Of a stretch of 56,271 nucleotides of DNA, positions 35,650 to 43,349 are shown piece after piece. The translations under genes and the position numbers were made by a program. The notes under the pieces were generated by a model, which was not told the DNA's origin, made no database searches, and saw only the letters and a list, made by a program, of their open reading frames with translations. Source of the stretch: Candidatus Latescibacterota bacterium. GTDB taxonomy: Bacteria > Krumholzibacteriota > Krumholzibacteriia > WVZY01. The stretch spans positions 3,948,090 to 4,004,360 of the forward strand of contig CP070677.1 of NCBI GenBank assembly GCA_020352495.1. Reading direction: 5' to 3'. The stretch's first letter is position 1. Every line of letters begins with the position of its first letter.

Positions 35650-36458
35650 CGGGTAGTCTAGGTTTCTTTGTCGTGCAGATGACCCTGATCGCCGTGGTGC
35701 TCGTTCTTCACACGTACATGGGGCTGCACATCATCCGGCGGACGATCATCTTTTGCGACCTCGTGCTTGCTCAGCAGGCCGCGTTGGGCGCACTCGTCGG
35801 TATCGCGCTGGGCGTCAGGTACGCGACGGGTGGCTCTTATGGCGTGTCGCTTATTACCGTTCTAATCGGTTCGGTGTTCCTTACCGTGATCAAGCCAAGA
35901 AACAGGTTGATACCACGCGAAGCGGTGATCGGTATCATGTTTGCATTGGCACTTGTGGCGTCGCTTTTACTCGGGGACAAGATCTCCGGTCGCGGCGCCT
36001 ACGTGACAAAGACCCTCGCAGGGTCGATGTTATGGGTCAACTGGAAACTGGTTTGGATTACCGTCGTCGTATACCTGTTGCTAATTGCTTTTCATTTTTG
36101 GTTTCGGGATAGATTTATAGGGCTTTCCGAAAATCCAGACGCGGTCAAGAACCAACGGCTATGGGACTTTTTGTTTTTCGCCACGCAGGGGATTATCACC
36201 GTGATGGTCGTTCCCATCGCAGGGGTTCTCTTGGCGTATTCGTTTCTCATGATACCGGCCGCCATCGCGGGACTGTTCTCCAAGGGGTGGATCCGCGCGG
36301 TGATCATTGGTTGGACGGTTGGGTTGGTGGCATGTCTGGTCGGGTTGGTCGCCTCGTACCACTGGAACCTGCCATATGGGCCCAGTTTGGTGCTGTCACT
36401 GGGATTGTTTTTTCTCGTGGCTGTCGTGCTCCGGTCCGTCCGGACACGGGCAGCATGA
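35646..36458 (+). CDS. ABC-3 family metal permease, first copy (ZnuB-like)
   Basis: Membrane subunit of 270 residues for a zinc/manganese ABC importer. The chosen start at 35646 overlaps the upstream stop (ATGA) and has GGAGG at 35637-35641; an earlier in-frame ATG at 35634 lies within that site. About eight hydrophobic helices are visible. Family features include MGLHIIRRTIIFCDLVLAQQ near the N-terminus, REAVIGIMFALA and AGVLLAYSFLMIPAAIA near the C-terminus. It is followed 19 bases later by a second, longer permease. Confidence 0.9.
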   Translation: MTGSLGFFVVQMTLIAVVLVLHTYMGLHIIRRTIIFCDLVLAQQAALGALVGIALGVRYATGGSYGVSLITVLIGSVFLTVIKPRNRLIPREAVIGIMFALALVASLLLGDKISGRGAYVTKTLAGSMLWVNWKLVWITVVVYLLLIAFHFWFRDRFIGLSENPDAVKNQRLWDFLFFATQGIITVMVVPIAGVLLAYSFLMIPAAIAGLFSKGWIRAVIIGWTVGLVACLVGLVASYHWNLPYGPSLVLSLGLFFLVAVVLRSVRTRAA

Positions 36459-36477
36459 CGGAAGGAGGCGCTAGGAC

Positions 36478-37824
36478 ATGGTGGAAGTCATCAGTGTTCA
36501 GGGGTTGCCGTTCCTTTCCTGTCTGGTTATGCTCGCAATCCTTGTGTACATCGGCATTCACGTCCTCAAGCGTGAGGTTATTTTCATTGATATCGCGTTG
36601 GCACAGATCGCCGCCGTGGGTGCCATTGCCGCCCATGTGGCGTTTCACTGGCACGGTCACTCGATCTACGCACACGTCCTCGCACTGGGATCGACGCTGA
36701 TCGCCGCGGCGTTCTTCGCGATCGTTCGACGTCGTATTGTCGAGATCCCGTTGGAAGCGGTGATCGGTGTGTCCTATGCGGTGTCCGCTGCCGCTGCGCT
36801 TTTTATGGTGGGTGTTGCCCCCGGCGGACACGTCCACATCCACGAGATGCTTGCCGGCAGCATCCTGTGGGCGACATGGAGCGACGTCTTGTGGAGCGCC
36901 GGTGTTTTTGCCGTTGTGGGCATGTGCTTCGTCTTGTTCCGCAAGCCGTTCCGGACCATCTCCGAGAGTTACGAAAGCGCGATCGCATCAGGGTACAACA
37001 CGTTGGGATGGGATTTTCTGTTCTACGCGCTTCTGGGCGTGGTAATAACGGTGGCGGTTCGGATCGCGGGGGTCGTGGTTGTGTTTACGTTTCTTATCAT
37101 CCCGGCCACGCTGTCGGCTGCGTTCGCCTCGGGTTGGACCGTTCGTCTCGCCATCGCGTGGGTGGCTGGCGCCGTGTCCGCCGCGCTTGGGCTCTTGTTC
37201 GCCGACCGCTATGACTTTTCGGTCGGTCCCGCCATCGGTTTGTTTCTTGGCGCCGCGCTAGTCGTTGTGGGCTTGCTCCGACTGGCCCGGACGCCCAAGA
37301 TCGCCACGGCTACGGCGTGGCTTGCCATTGCTGTGATCCTCGGTGTGTGGTTCGGCGCCGGCACCGGTTCGACCGGCGCGATGGAGACAGATGTGACCCG
37401 GGCCACGGACGACGGTTCGGCGACGAAATTCGAGCCGCATACCTTCACCCACTCGCACGGACACGATCACGAGGCGGTTGGGATCGAACACACCGAGGAG
37501 GGTGAAACCGAGGGCATCGACGAAACGCGGTTGGCATCCGTCTCCGACGCGCAGCAGCTGGCGTCGATCTATGCAGAGGCCACCGACGTGGAAGAGCGGA
37601 GTCTTGTCGTGTGCCGGCTACTCGACGTCGACGCACAGTCCGGTGTGCGAATGGCGTTGGGTTTTCTCGAGGGCGATCCCCCGTTGTTGTTTCGGCGGAC
37701 GGTTGCGGACAAGCTGGAGGCGGTCATCGGGCGGCCGATTGACTACGACATTGACCAGCCGTTTGAGTCGGCGGCCAATCAAAAGGTCGTGGGAGAGCTG
37801 AAAAAGGAGTTGGGGGTGCAATAG
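36478..37824 (+). CDS. ABC-3 family metal permease, second copy, with His-rich tail
   Basis: A 448-residue permease of the same family as the gene before it, with matching segments: IGIHVLKREVIFIDIALAQI, LEAVIGVSYAVSAAAAL and GVVVVFTFLIIPATLSA. The first 300 residues carry about nine helices. Unlike ordinary ABC-3 permeases of about 270 residues, it continues with a His-rich stretch (HTFTHSHGHDHE, about residues 320-335) and a soluble C-terminal domain of about 100 residues (LASIYAEATDVEERSLVVC, LEAVIGRPIDYDIDQP). The tail may bind and sense metal. No ATPase gene follows; the next gene is a prenyltransferase 178 bases away. Confidence 0.88.
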   Translation: MVEVISVQGLPFLSCLVMLAILVYIGIHVLKREVIFIDIALAQIAAVGAIAAHVAFHWHGHSIYAHVLALGSTLIAAAFFAIVRRRIVEIPLEAVIGVSYAVSAAAALFMVGVAPGGHVHIHEMLAGSILWATWSDVLWSAGVFAVVGMCFVLFRKPFRTISESYESAIASGYNTLGWDFLFYALLGVVITVAVRIAGVVVVFTFLIIPATLSAAFASGWTVRLAIAWVAGAVSAALGLLFADRYDFSVGPAIGLFLGAALVVVGLLRLARTPKIATATAWLAIAVILGVWFGAGTGSTGAMETDVTRATDDGSATKFEPHTFTHSHGHDHEAVGIEHTEEGETEGIDETRLASVSDAQQLASIYAEATDVEERSLVVCRLLDVDAQSGVRMALGFLEGDPPLLFRRTVADKLEAVIGRPIDYDIDQPFESAANQKVVGELKKELGVQ

Positions 37825-38001
37825 TCACACCGCTATTGCACTCATCCGGGTTACGGTTTACCTTTGTGGCATGCCGGACGGGTCTCACCGTCCGAAGCGA
37901 GCGAAATCGTTTAACTCATCGGTGTGTCCGAAGTGGGGCACGTTTTGGCGTGTCACCGGTTTCAAACTCACCGGGATAGCCCAAAGGCAAGGACCCTTGA
38001 T

Positions 38002-38895
38002 ATGAGCAATCTGAAATACATACTCGGCCCAATGCGTCTCCCATTCTTGATCCTTACTCCCGCGTGTGTTGTGTTGGGACTCGGCACGGCTGTTTGGTCG
38101 TTTGGAGATGTAAGCGTTTTTCATTTTGTGTTGGCGCTCGTTGGAGGGATCTCCGCTCACATCAGTGTCAACGCCTTTAATGAGTACTTCGATTTCAGGA
38201 GTGGCCTGGATTTCAAGACCCAGCGAACTCCCTTTAGCGGTGGTAGCGGCACGTTGCCCGCAAAACCCGAACTGGCACGACAGGCCCTGACAACAGCTAT
38301 CGTGAGTTTCGCGGTAGTGTGTTTGATAGGTCTTTACTTTCTTTCGGTGAGAGGCATGGCACTTCTTCCGCTTGGTGTTGCCGGGCTGCTCGTTGTCGTC
38401 GTTTATACGCCCTGGCTTGCACACAATCCGTATATTTGTCTGATTGCCCCCGGGCTGGGATTTGGCTCACTGATGGTCGTGGGCACGCACTTTGTTCTCA
38501 CCGGTGAATATTCATGGACGGCCTTTATCGCCTCATTTGTGCCGTTCTTCCTGGTTAGCAATTTGCTCTTGCTCAATCAATTTCCGGATGTGGAAGCGGA
38601 CCGTAGTGTGGGGCGAAAAAACTTCCCGATTGTTGTCGGTAGACGCGCCAGCAGTCTGATCTACGGTGTGTTTCTTTTGCTGGCGTTTCTAACCATAGTC
38701 CTAGGTGTCCTACTCGAGTATCTGCCCGCCATGAGTCTCATCGGTTTGATCGCGTTGGGACTGGCTCTCCCCGCCTTTTTGGGTGCCTATCGGTATGCCG
38801 AAGACGTCAAACGGCTGATTCCGTATTTGAGCTTGAACGTCGTTATCAATATTGTCACTCCCGTGCTGGTAGCCATCGGGCTGTTTGTGGGATAG
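38002..38895 (+). CDS. UbiA-family prenyltransferase
   Basis: Integral membrane enzyme that joins a polyprenyl chain to an aromatic or other acceptor; MenA (menaquinone) type is the most likely role. From the ATG at 38002 the protein has 297 residues and about eight or nine helices. The first Asp-rich motif is NAFNEYFDFRSGLD (N-x4-D form) and the second is NQFPDVEADRSVGRKNFPIV, both needed for Mg-diphosphate binding. An upstream extension to 37924 lacks family content. No other quinone gene is adjacent, so the acceptor cannot be fixed. Confidence 0.87.
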   Translation: MSNLKYILGPMRLPFLILTPACVVLGLGTAVWSFGDVSVFHFVLALVGGISAHISVNAFNEYFDFRSGLDFKTQRTPFSGGSGTLPAKPELARQALTTAIVSFAVVCLIGLYFLSVRGMALLPLGVAGLLVVVVYTPWLAHNPYICLIAPGLGFGSLMVVGTHFVLTGEYSWTAFIASFVPFFLVSNLLLLNQFPDVEADRSVGRKNFPIVVGRRASSLIYGVFLLLAFLTIVLGVLLEYLPAMSLIGLIALGLALPAFLGAYRYAEDVKRLIPYLSLNVVINIVTPVLVAIGLFVG

Positions 38896-39224
38896 ACAGA
38901 GCCTGACCTCGATCTCTCAGCGATCACTCCCAAACAGCGTCGCGATCCGAACACCGCACCCTTCCTATCCCCGCTGCCTTCAACATTTTTCTTTTTCGGA
39001 GACCCTGGGTCTCCCACCCACGTCCGAACCGTCTTGTCAGCGAGCCCAACTGCAGTCCGCATGGTGACCGCCGCTCACATGTTGCCAGCGTCCCGGCTTT
39101 CACCGTCCGGCGGTGCCACCCCATAACGGGGTGGTGTGATGATTTTGTGATAATTTAACGGTAAAATAGAACAAGGAACGTGTGGTTCCTACGACCGATT
39201 TCGCCTACCCAGGGGGGTAAGATT
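38896..39224. other. Intergenic region with hairpins upstream of deiminase-like gene
   Basis: About 329 bases. Three small perfect inverted repeats lie here: GGAGACC / GGTCTCC with a 3-base loop near 39000, CACCG / CGGTG near 39101-39115, and CCACCCC (39116-39122) / GGGGTGG (39128-39134). The last pair sit side by side and could end the prenyltransferase transcript or form a leader structure. A GATAAT at about 39149 and AGGGGGG before the ATG at 39225 suggest a start of transcription nearby. Confidence 0.45.
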
Positions 39225-41261
39225 ATGCAGCGAAATGCGAAGAGATATGTGCGTTCAATAGCAGCGGGGATCTTGGTCACCGGGCTTTTGACGGTGTTGG
39301 TGTCGGCGGGCGTTTTTGCGCAGACGGATGTCAGCGAGGAAGAAGAACTCAATCTGCCGATACGCCTCACCGACGAAGAAAAGACACGGCTCCACGAGAT
39401 CGGAATGAACCAAGTGGCAACTCCGCCACCGCCGGGTCCCGTACGCAAATGCGCCGAATGGGAACCTGTAACCGGGGTGCTCGTCCGGTACAACTACGGT
39501 TTTGGGTTGCCCTACGGGGTTCTCCAAGAGTTCGCCGAGGACATCACGTTACACGTCCTGTGCAGATCCAGCCAACAGTCAACCTGTTGGGACAGATTGG
39601 AGACCAACGGTGTGAACATGGCCAATGTCGTTTTGATCGACATTCGTACGAACTCGATTTGGACACGCGATTACGGGCCGCAAATTCACTTCGCGAACGG
39701 TGTCTGGTGCATCACGGACCTCGTTTACAACCGGCCGCGTCCCGAAGATGACGATGTACCCTGGCAGTTGGGGACTGAATGGGGCTGTGCGGTCTACGGA
39801 ACGGACCTTGTCCATAGTGGCGGAAACTTTATGGCGGACGGGCACGGAATCGGCTTTTCCACAGATATGGTCTGGGACGAGAATCCTGGCCTGACCCACG
39901 CGGAGATTGCCCAAGAGATGGAGGACTTTCTCGGGATCACAAACTATATAGTAGTTCCCGACATCAATCCTTTGGGGATCCATCACATCGACTGTTGGGC
40001 AAAGCTCTTGAGCGAGGAGACGATTCTGGTGCAAGAAGTCGCGTCCGGCCACGCATTCTATGACGCGCTCGAGGACAGAGTCGCCTATCTCGAAACACTC
40101 ACCAACTGCTATGGAAGACCCTACAACATCGTACGTGTGTACTGCGGTGACATCGGAGGGGGTGATGTCGCCGCCTATACGAACTCACTCATCCTCAACG
40201 ACAAGGTGTTCGTGCCAACCTTTGGCATCAGCAGCGACGCGACGGCGCTCGCCACTTATCAGGCCGCGATGCCCGGCTACGAAGTTTTTGGGTTCGAAGA
40301 CGGCTGGCTTGAGGACGATGCCATCCACTGCCGCGGGATGGAGATCCACGATCAGTACATGCTTGTGGTCGATACCAATCCAATCCAGGACATGGAAGTC
40401 AGCTACACTGACTATCGGGTGGATGTCTACATCGACGACCGCAGTGAAACGGGTCTTGTCACCGATTCGCTCCTCGTATGCTGGCGTGTAGAGGGGGAGC
40501 CTGACTTTGAGTCCATTGTGATGGAAGGCGCCGCCGATCCTGATTCCTACTACGCAGATATCCCCATTCAGGGAGATTCGGTGAACGTCGACTATTACGT
40601 GTTCGCCAAGGACAATAGTGGTCGGAGGTCCACGCGTCCCATGGTGGCGCCCGCCGCCTGGTACACGTTCAACACCGGTATTCTGTCGACCGTCGCTACT
40701 CTACTGCAAAGCTATTCGGCTGTTCTCGACGAGTTCGGTGTTACAATCAGATGGACACTTGCTCAAGCGGGAGAGAACATGCAGTTTGCTGTGCATCGCG
40801 CCGAAGCAAGTGAAGGAACATTCGAGGAACTCGTAGCACCCGAGATAGTCGGCGACCACCTCGCCTTCTCATTCGAGGACCGGAGTTGCGAACCTGGGAA
40901 ATCCTATCGGTACCGTGTTGTGGTCGAGGATGAAGAGGGACGAAGGATTCTCTTCGAGACCGAATCTATCTCTACGCCCGTGGTGCCACTTGCGTTGTAC
41001 CAGAATCACCCCAATCCGTTCAACCCCTTCACGTCGATCAAGTACTTCCTGCCCCACGCGGACCATGTGACACTGGAGATCTACGACGTCTCCGGGCGGC
41101 AAGTGGTTTGTCTCGTGCGTGGTGAACGGGAGCAGGGTCTTCACACGGTGGAGTGGGATGGCCGGGATATGAATGGGAACACGGTTAGTTCGGGCACCTA
41201 TTTCTACCGTCTCAGAGTCGGGAAGGAGACGATATCGCGAAAGATGATCCTCCTGAGGTAG
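39225..41261 (+). CDS. Secreted peptidylarginine/agmatine-deiminase-like protein with sorting domain
   Basis: Exported protein of 678 residues in the Porphyromonas-type PAD family (guanidine-group-modifying enzymes). The start at 39225 has AGGGGGG ahead; a signal peptide ends near residue 28. Catalytic residues are visible: Asp149 in IWTRDYGP, His in IHHIDCWAK, Asp in IGGGDVAAY and the nucleophile Cys369 in IHCRGMEIHD. After the catalytic domain there is a beta-sandwich-like region (about 385-580). The last 85 residues form a sorting domain (NHPNPFNPFTSIKY, DVSGRQVVCL, SGTYFYRLRVG). It probably converts protein arginine to citrulline, or deiminates agmatine, outside the cell. The choice between these is not settled. 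Confidence 0.88.
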   Translation: MQRNAKRYVRSIAAGILVTGLLTVLVSAGVFAQTDVSEEEELNLPIRLTDEEKTRLHEIGMNQVATPPPPGPVRKCAEWEPVTGVLVRYNYGFGLPYGVLQEFAEDITLHVLCRSSQQSTCWDRLETNGVNMANVVLIDIRTNSIWTRDYGPQIHFANGVWCITDLVYNRPRPEDDDVPWQLGTEWGCAVYGTDLVHSGGNFMADGHGIGFSTDMVWDENPGLTHAEIAQEMEDFLGITNYIVVPDINPLGIHHIDCWAKLLSEETILVQEVASGHAFYDALEDRVAYLETLTNCYGRPYNIVRVYCGDIGGGDVAAYTNSLILNDKVFVPTFGISSDATALATYQAAMPGYEVFGFEDGWLEDDAIHCRGMEIHDQYMLVVDTNPIQDMEVSYTDYRVDVYIDDRSETGLVTDSLLVCWRVEGEPDFESIVMEGAADPDSYYADIPIQGDSVNVDYYVFAKDNSGRRSTRPMVAPAAWYTFNTGILSTVATLLQSYSAVLDEFGVTIRWTLAQAGENMQFAVHRAEASEGTFEELVAPEIVGDHLAFSFEDRSCEPGKSYRYRVVVEDEEGRRILFETESISTPVVPLALYQNHPNPFNPFTSIKYFLPHADHVTLEIYDVSGRQVVCLVRGEREQGLHTVEWDGRDMNGNTVSSGTYFYRLRVGKETISRKMILLR

Positions 41262-41606
41262 TCCCGTTACCTTGGTGAGGTCTTGTAACCTATTGGATCT
41301 GAATCAGTTGCGGGGTCTACGACTCACACTGGAACACTATATGCAACCTGCCCCTAAGGCGGGCCAAAGGTCCTTGTGACCCTGAGTCCGGCTAGCGTCA
41401 AGCGGGGGCAGGTTGCTTGCGTAATGTCGCATACGAACCTCACGTAAGAGAATCGGGTTGTGATCATCGATTGCCCCGGTGACGTCGATCGGGTGATCAA
41501 ACCCGAGCCTCTTTGAAAGCGACCCTCCCCCGACGATCGTCGAAACCCTCACGCCGACACGGTGTGAACCGTACGGTTTTCGCCAACCGCGGCAACCTGA
41601 AACACG
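41262..41606. other. Intergenic region containing a structured element
   Basis: About 345 bases between the deiminase-like gene and the OmpR-type regulator. It contains the 74-base inverted-repeat element listed separately and further weak pairings (TCGGGTT / AACCCGA near 41455-41505). No coding region is supported. Confidence 0.5.
41343..41416. ncRNA. Possible structured RNA element, 74 bases
   Basis: A perfect 12-bp inverted repeat (GCAACCTGCCCC at 41343-41354, GGGGCAGGTTGC at 41405-41416) encloses 50 bases that can form an inner GGTC/GACC hairpin and a partial stem between CGGGCC and GGCTAGC. Neither strand has a U-run after it, so it is not a simple terminator. I do not recognise it as a known riboswitch. 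It is 190 bases ahead of the regulator gene. Confidence 0.35.
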
Positions 41607-42326
41607 GTGATGATCATGGGGGACTCGCAAAAAATCCTCGTCGTTGATGACGATCCATCTGTCGTTCGACTGATCAAGAAATACCTCAAAGAAGAAGGCT
41701 TCGAGGTTCATGGGTCTCAGGGAGGGGACGACGCCGTAGAACGCTTTTTCGATGAGGAGTATCTCCTAGTAATTACCGAGTGGACGATTCCCGGCCTTTC
41801 TGGGATTGAGGTTTGTCAGCATATCCGGGCCTTCGATGAGCACACACCGATCATCATGTTGAGCCACCGGAAGAGCGTCCGTGACCGAATCCGGGGATTC
41901 GATGTAGGCTGCGACGATTACATCGCGAAACCGTTCAACATCCACGAGCTGGTCGCTCGAGTCAAGGCAGCGCTCCGCAGATCCGAACGCGGACAACGAA
42001 CTACGGACCGCTTGCTGGCGTCGAAACGCATCAAATGCGACGGTCTGGTGATCGATCCGGTCAGGCGTCTGGTTAAGGTAAATGACATGCGCGTCGATCT
42101 TTCCGTCAAGCAGTACAGTCTTCTTTTGTTGTTGGCGTCAAACCCGGGTAAGACCTACTCGCGGCGACAACTCCTCAATCTTCTGTGGGATCGAAATGCC
42201 GAGGTCTACGAACATACGGTGGACTCGCACATCAATCGGCTTAGAAAAAAAATAGAGAAGAACCCCGGTTCACCCCGATACATTCTCACTGTCTGGGGGG
42301 TCGGCTACCGTTTCAACGAGCGATAA
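41607..42326 (+). CDS. OmpR-family response regulator with Glu at the phosphorylation site
   Basis: Two-domain DNA-binding regulator of 239 residues. The start could be GTG at 41607 or ATG at 41610 or 41616. The receiver domain has the acidic patch VVDDDP, Ser86 at the Thr/Ser switch position and Lys108 in IAKPFN. The phosphorylated Asp is replaced by Glu58 in LVITEWTIPG (GAG codon), so normal phosphorylation is not expected and the protein may act as constitutively on. The C-terminal winged helix is intact: LSVKQYSLLLLLASNPGKTY, RRQLLNLLW and YILTVWGVGYRF. No histidine kinase gene is adjacent, which agrees with kinase-independent control. Confidence 0.92.
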   Translation: MMIMGDSQKILVVDDDPSVVRLIKKYLKEEGFEVHGSQGGDDAVERFFDEEYLLVITEWTIPGLSGIEVCQHIRAFDEHTPIIMLSHRKSVRDRIRGFDVGCDDYIAKPFNIHELVARVKAALRRSERGQRTTDRLLASKRIKCDGLVIDPVRRLVKVNDMRVDLSVKQYSLLLLLASNPGKTYSRRQLLNLLWDRNAEVYEHTVDSHINRLRKKIEKNPGSPRYILTVWGVGYRFNER

Positions 42327-42479
42327 GCTGTCTCCTCGCCTTTCATTTCCGATACCGGTTGGCATCCCCCTAGGAAGTCGGGACTGCTGAAGTGAATCCG
42401 AACCGACAACCCGGATCCCGCCTAACTAAAAAGCAAGATTCGGGTGGGCCTTATGTCTAAAGTCTAATATGCTTCTGAC

Positions 42480-43337
42480 ATGAACGATCGAGACTTTTCA
42501 CAACAGGCAGAAGACTATCGGCGGATAGAGCAGGCAATCAGGTTTGTAGAGGCCAATTTCAGGTCTCAACCAACTCTGGATGAGATCGCAAAGAGCGCAC
42601 ATCTGAGCAAATTTCATTTTCACAGATTGTTCAAGCGATGGGTGGGTATCAGTCCCGTTCAATTCATGCAATACCTAACGCTGGAATACTCAAAGCGGAG
42701 ACTGGCGGAGTGTGCCAGTCTTCTCGATACCTCACTGGACGCGGGGCTTTCGGGCCCGAGTCGTCTCCATGACTTGTTTGTCACGTTCGACGCAATGACA
42801 CCAGGCGAGTTCAAAGTTCTCGGGGCGGGCCTGAAGATCGGGTATGGTTTTCATCCCACGCCCTTTGGGGAATGCCTTCTTGCTACGACGAGGAGAGGAA
42901 TTTGTCATCTTGGTTTTGTCGATGACGGCAAACGGCAGGCGACGCTCGATCAGCTCGAACAAGAGTGGCCGGAGGCGCTTGTTGTTGAAGACAACACCAA
43001 CACTGGATCTATTGTGAACCGAATATTTGCCTCGGAAAAAACAAAGGCAACTGTTCCGTTCCATTTGTTGTTGAAAGGAACGAATTTCCAGGTCAACGTG
43101 TGGCGGGCGTTGCTGGCGATTCCCAGAGGCAGTGTTGTGAGCTACCAGGACATTGCGGCTCATATCGGGCATCCCAAATCCTTCCGCGCCGTTGCCGGCG
43201 CTATTGCCCTCAACCCCGTGTCTTATCTGATTCCGTGTCACCGAGTGATCGCAAAATCCGGAGAGACGCATCGGTATCGTTGGGGAAGTGCGAGAAAAAA
43301 GGCAATCTTGGGATGGGAAGCCGCCGGGATTGGTTAG
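42480..43337 (+). CDS. Ada-like AraC-type regulator fused to O6-alkylguanine-DNA alkyltransferase
   Basis: A 285-residue fusion. Residues about 15-110 form an AraC-type helix-turn-helix domain (TLDEIAKSAHLSKFHFHRLF, GISPVQFMQY). Residues about 115-285 form the methylguanine-DNA methyltransferase with the acceptor Cys253 in LIPCHRVI and RALLAIPRGSVVSYQDIA ahead of it. The N-terminal phosphotriester-repair domain with the metal-binding Cys residues of E. coli Ada is missing, so it repairs O6-alkylguanine but probably cannot sense methylphosphotriesters. A TAATAT box at 42465-42470 lies only 9 bases before the ATG. Confidence 0.93.
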   Translation: MNDRDFSQQAEDYRRIEQAIRFVEANFRSQPTLDEIAKSAHLSKFHFHRLFKRWVGISPVQFMQYLTLEYSKRRLAECASLLDTSLDAGLSGPSRLHDLFVTFDAMTPGEFKVLGAGLKIGYGFHPTPFGECLLATTRRGICHLGFVDDGKRQATLDQLEQEWPEALVVEDNTNTGSIVNRIFASEKTKATVPFHLLLKGTNFQVNVWRALLAIPRGSVVSYQDIAAHIGHPKSFRAVAGAIALNPVSYLIPCHRVIAKSGETHRYRWGSARKKAILGWEAAGIG

Positions 43338-43349
43338 CGCGGCACCCGT

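Noticed and set aside
38985-39020. Terminator for the prenyltransferase at GGAGACC/GGTCTCC
   Set aside because: The T-rich stretch is before the stem, not after it, on the transcribed strand, and the other strand has no gene ending there.
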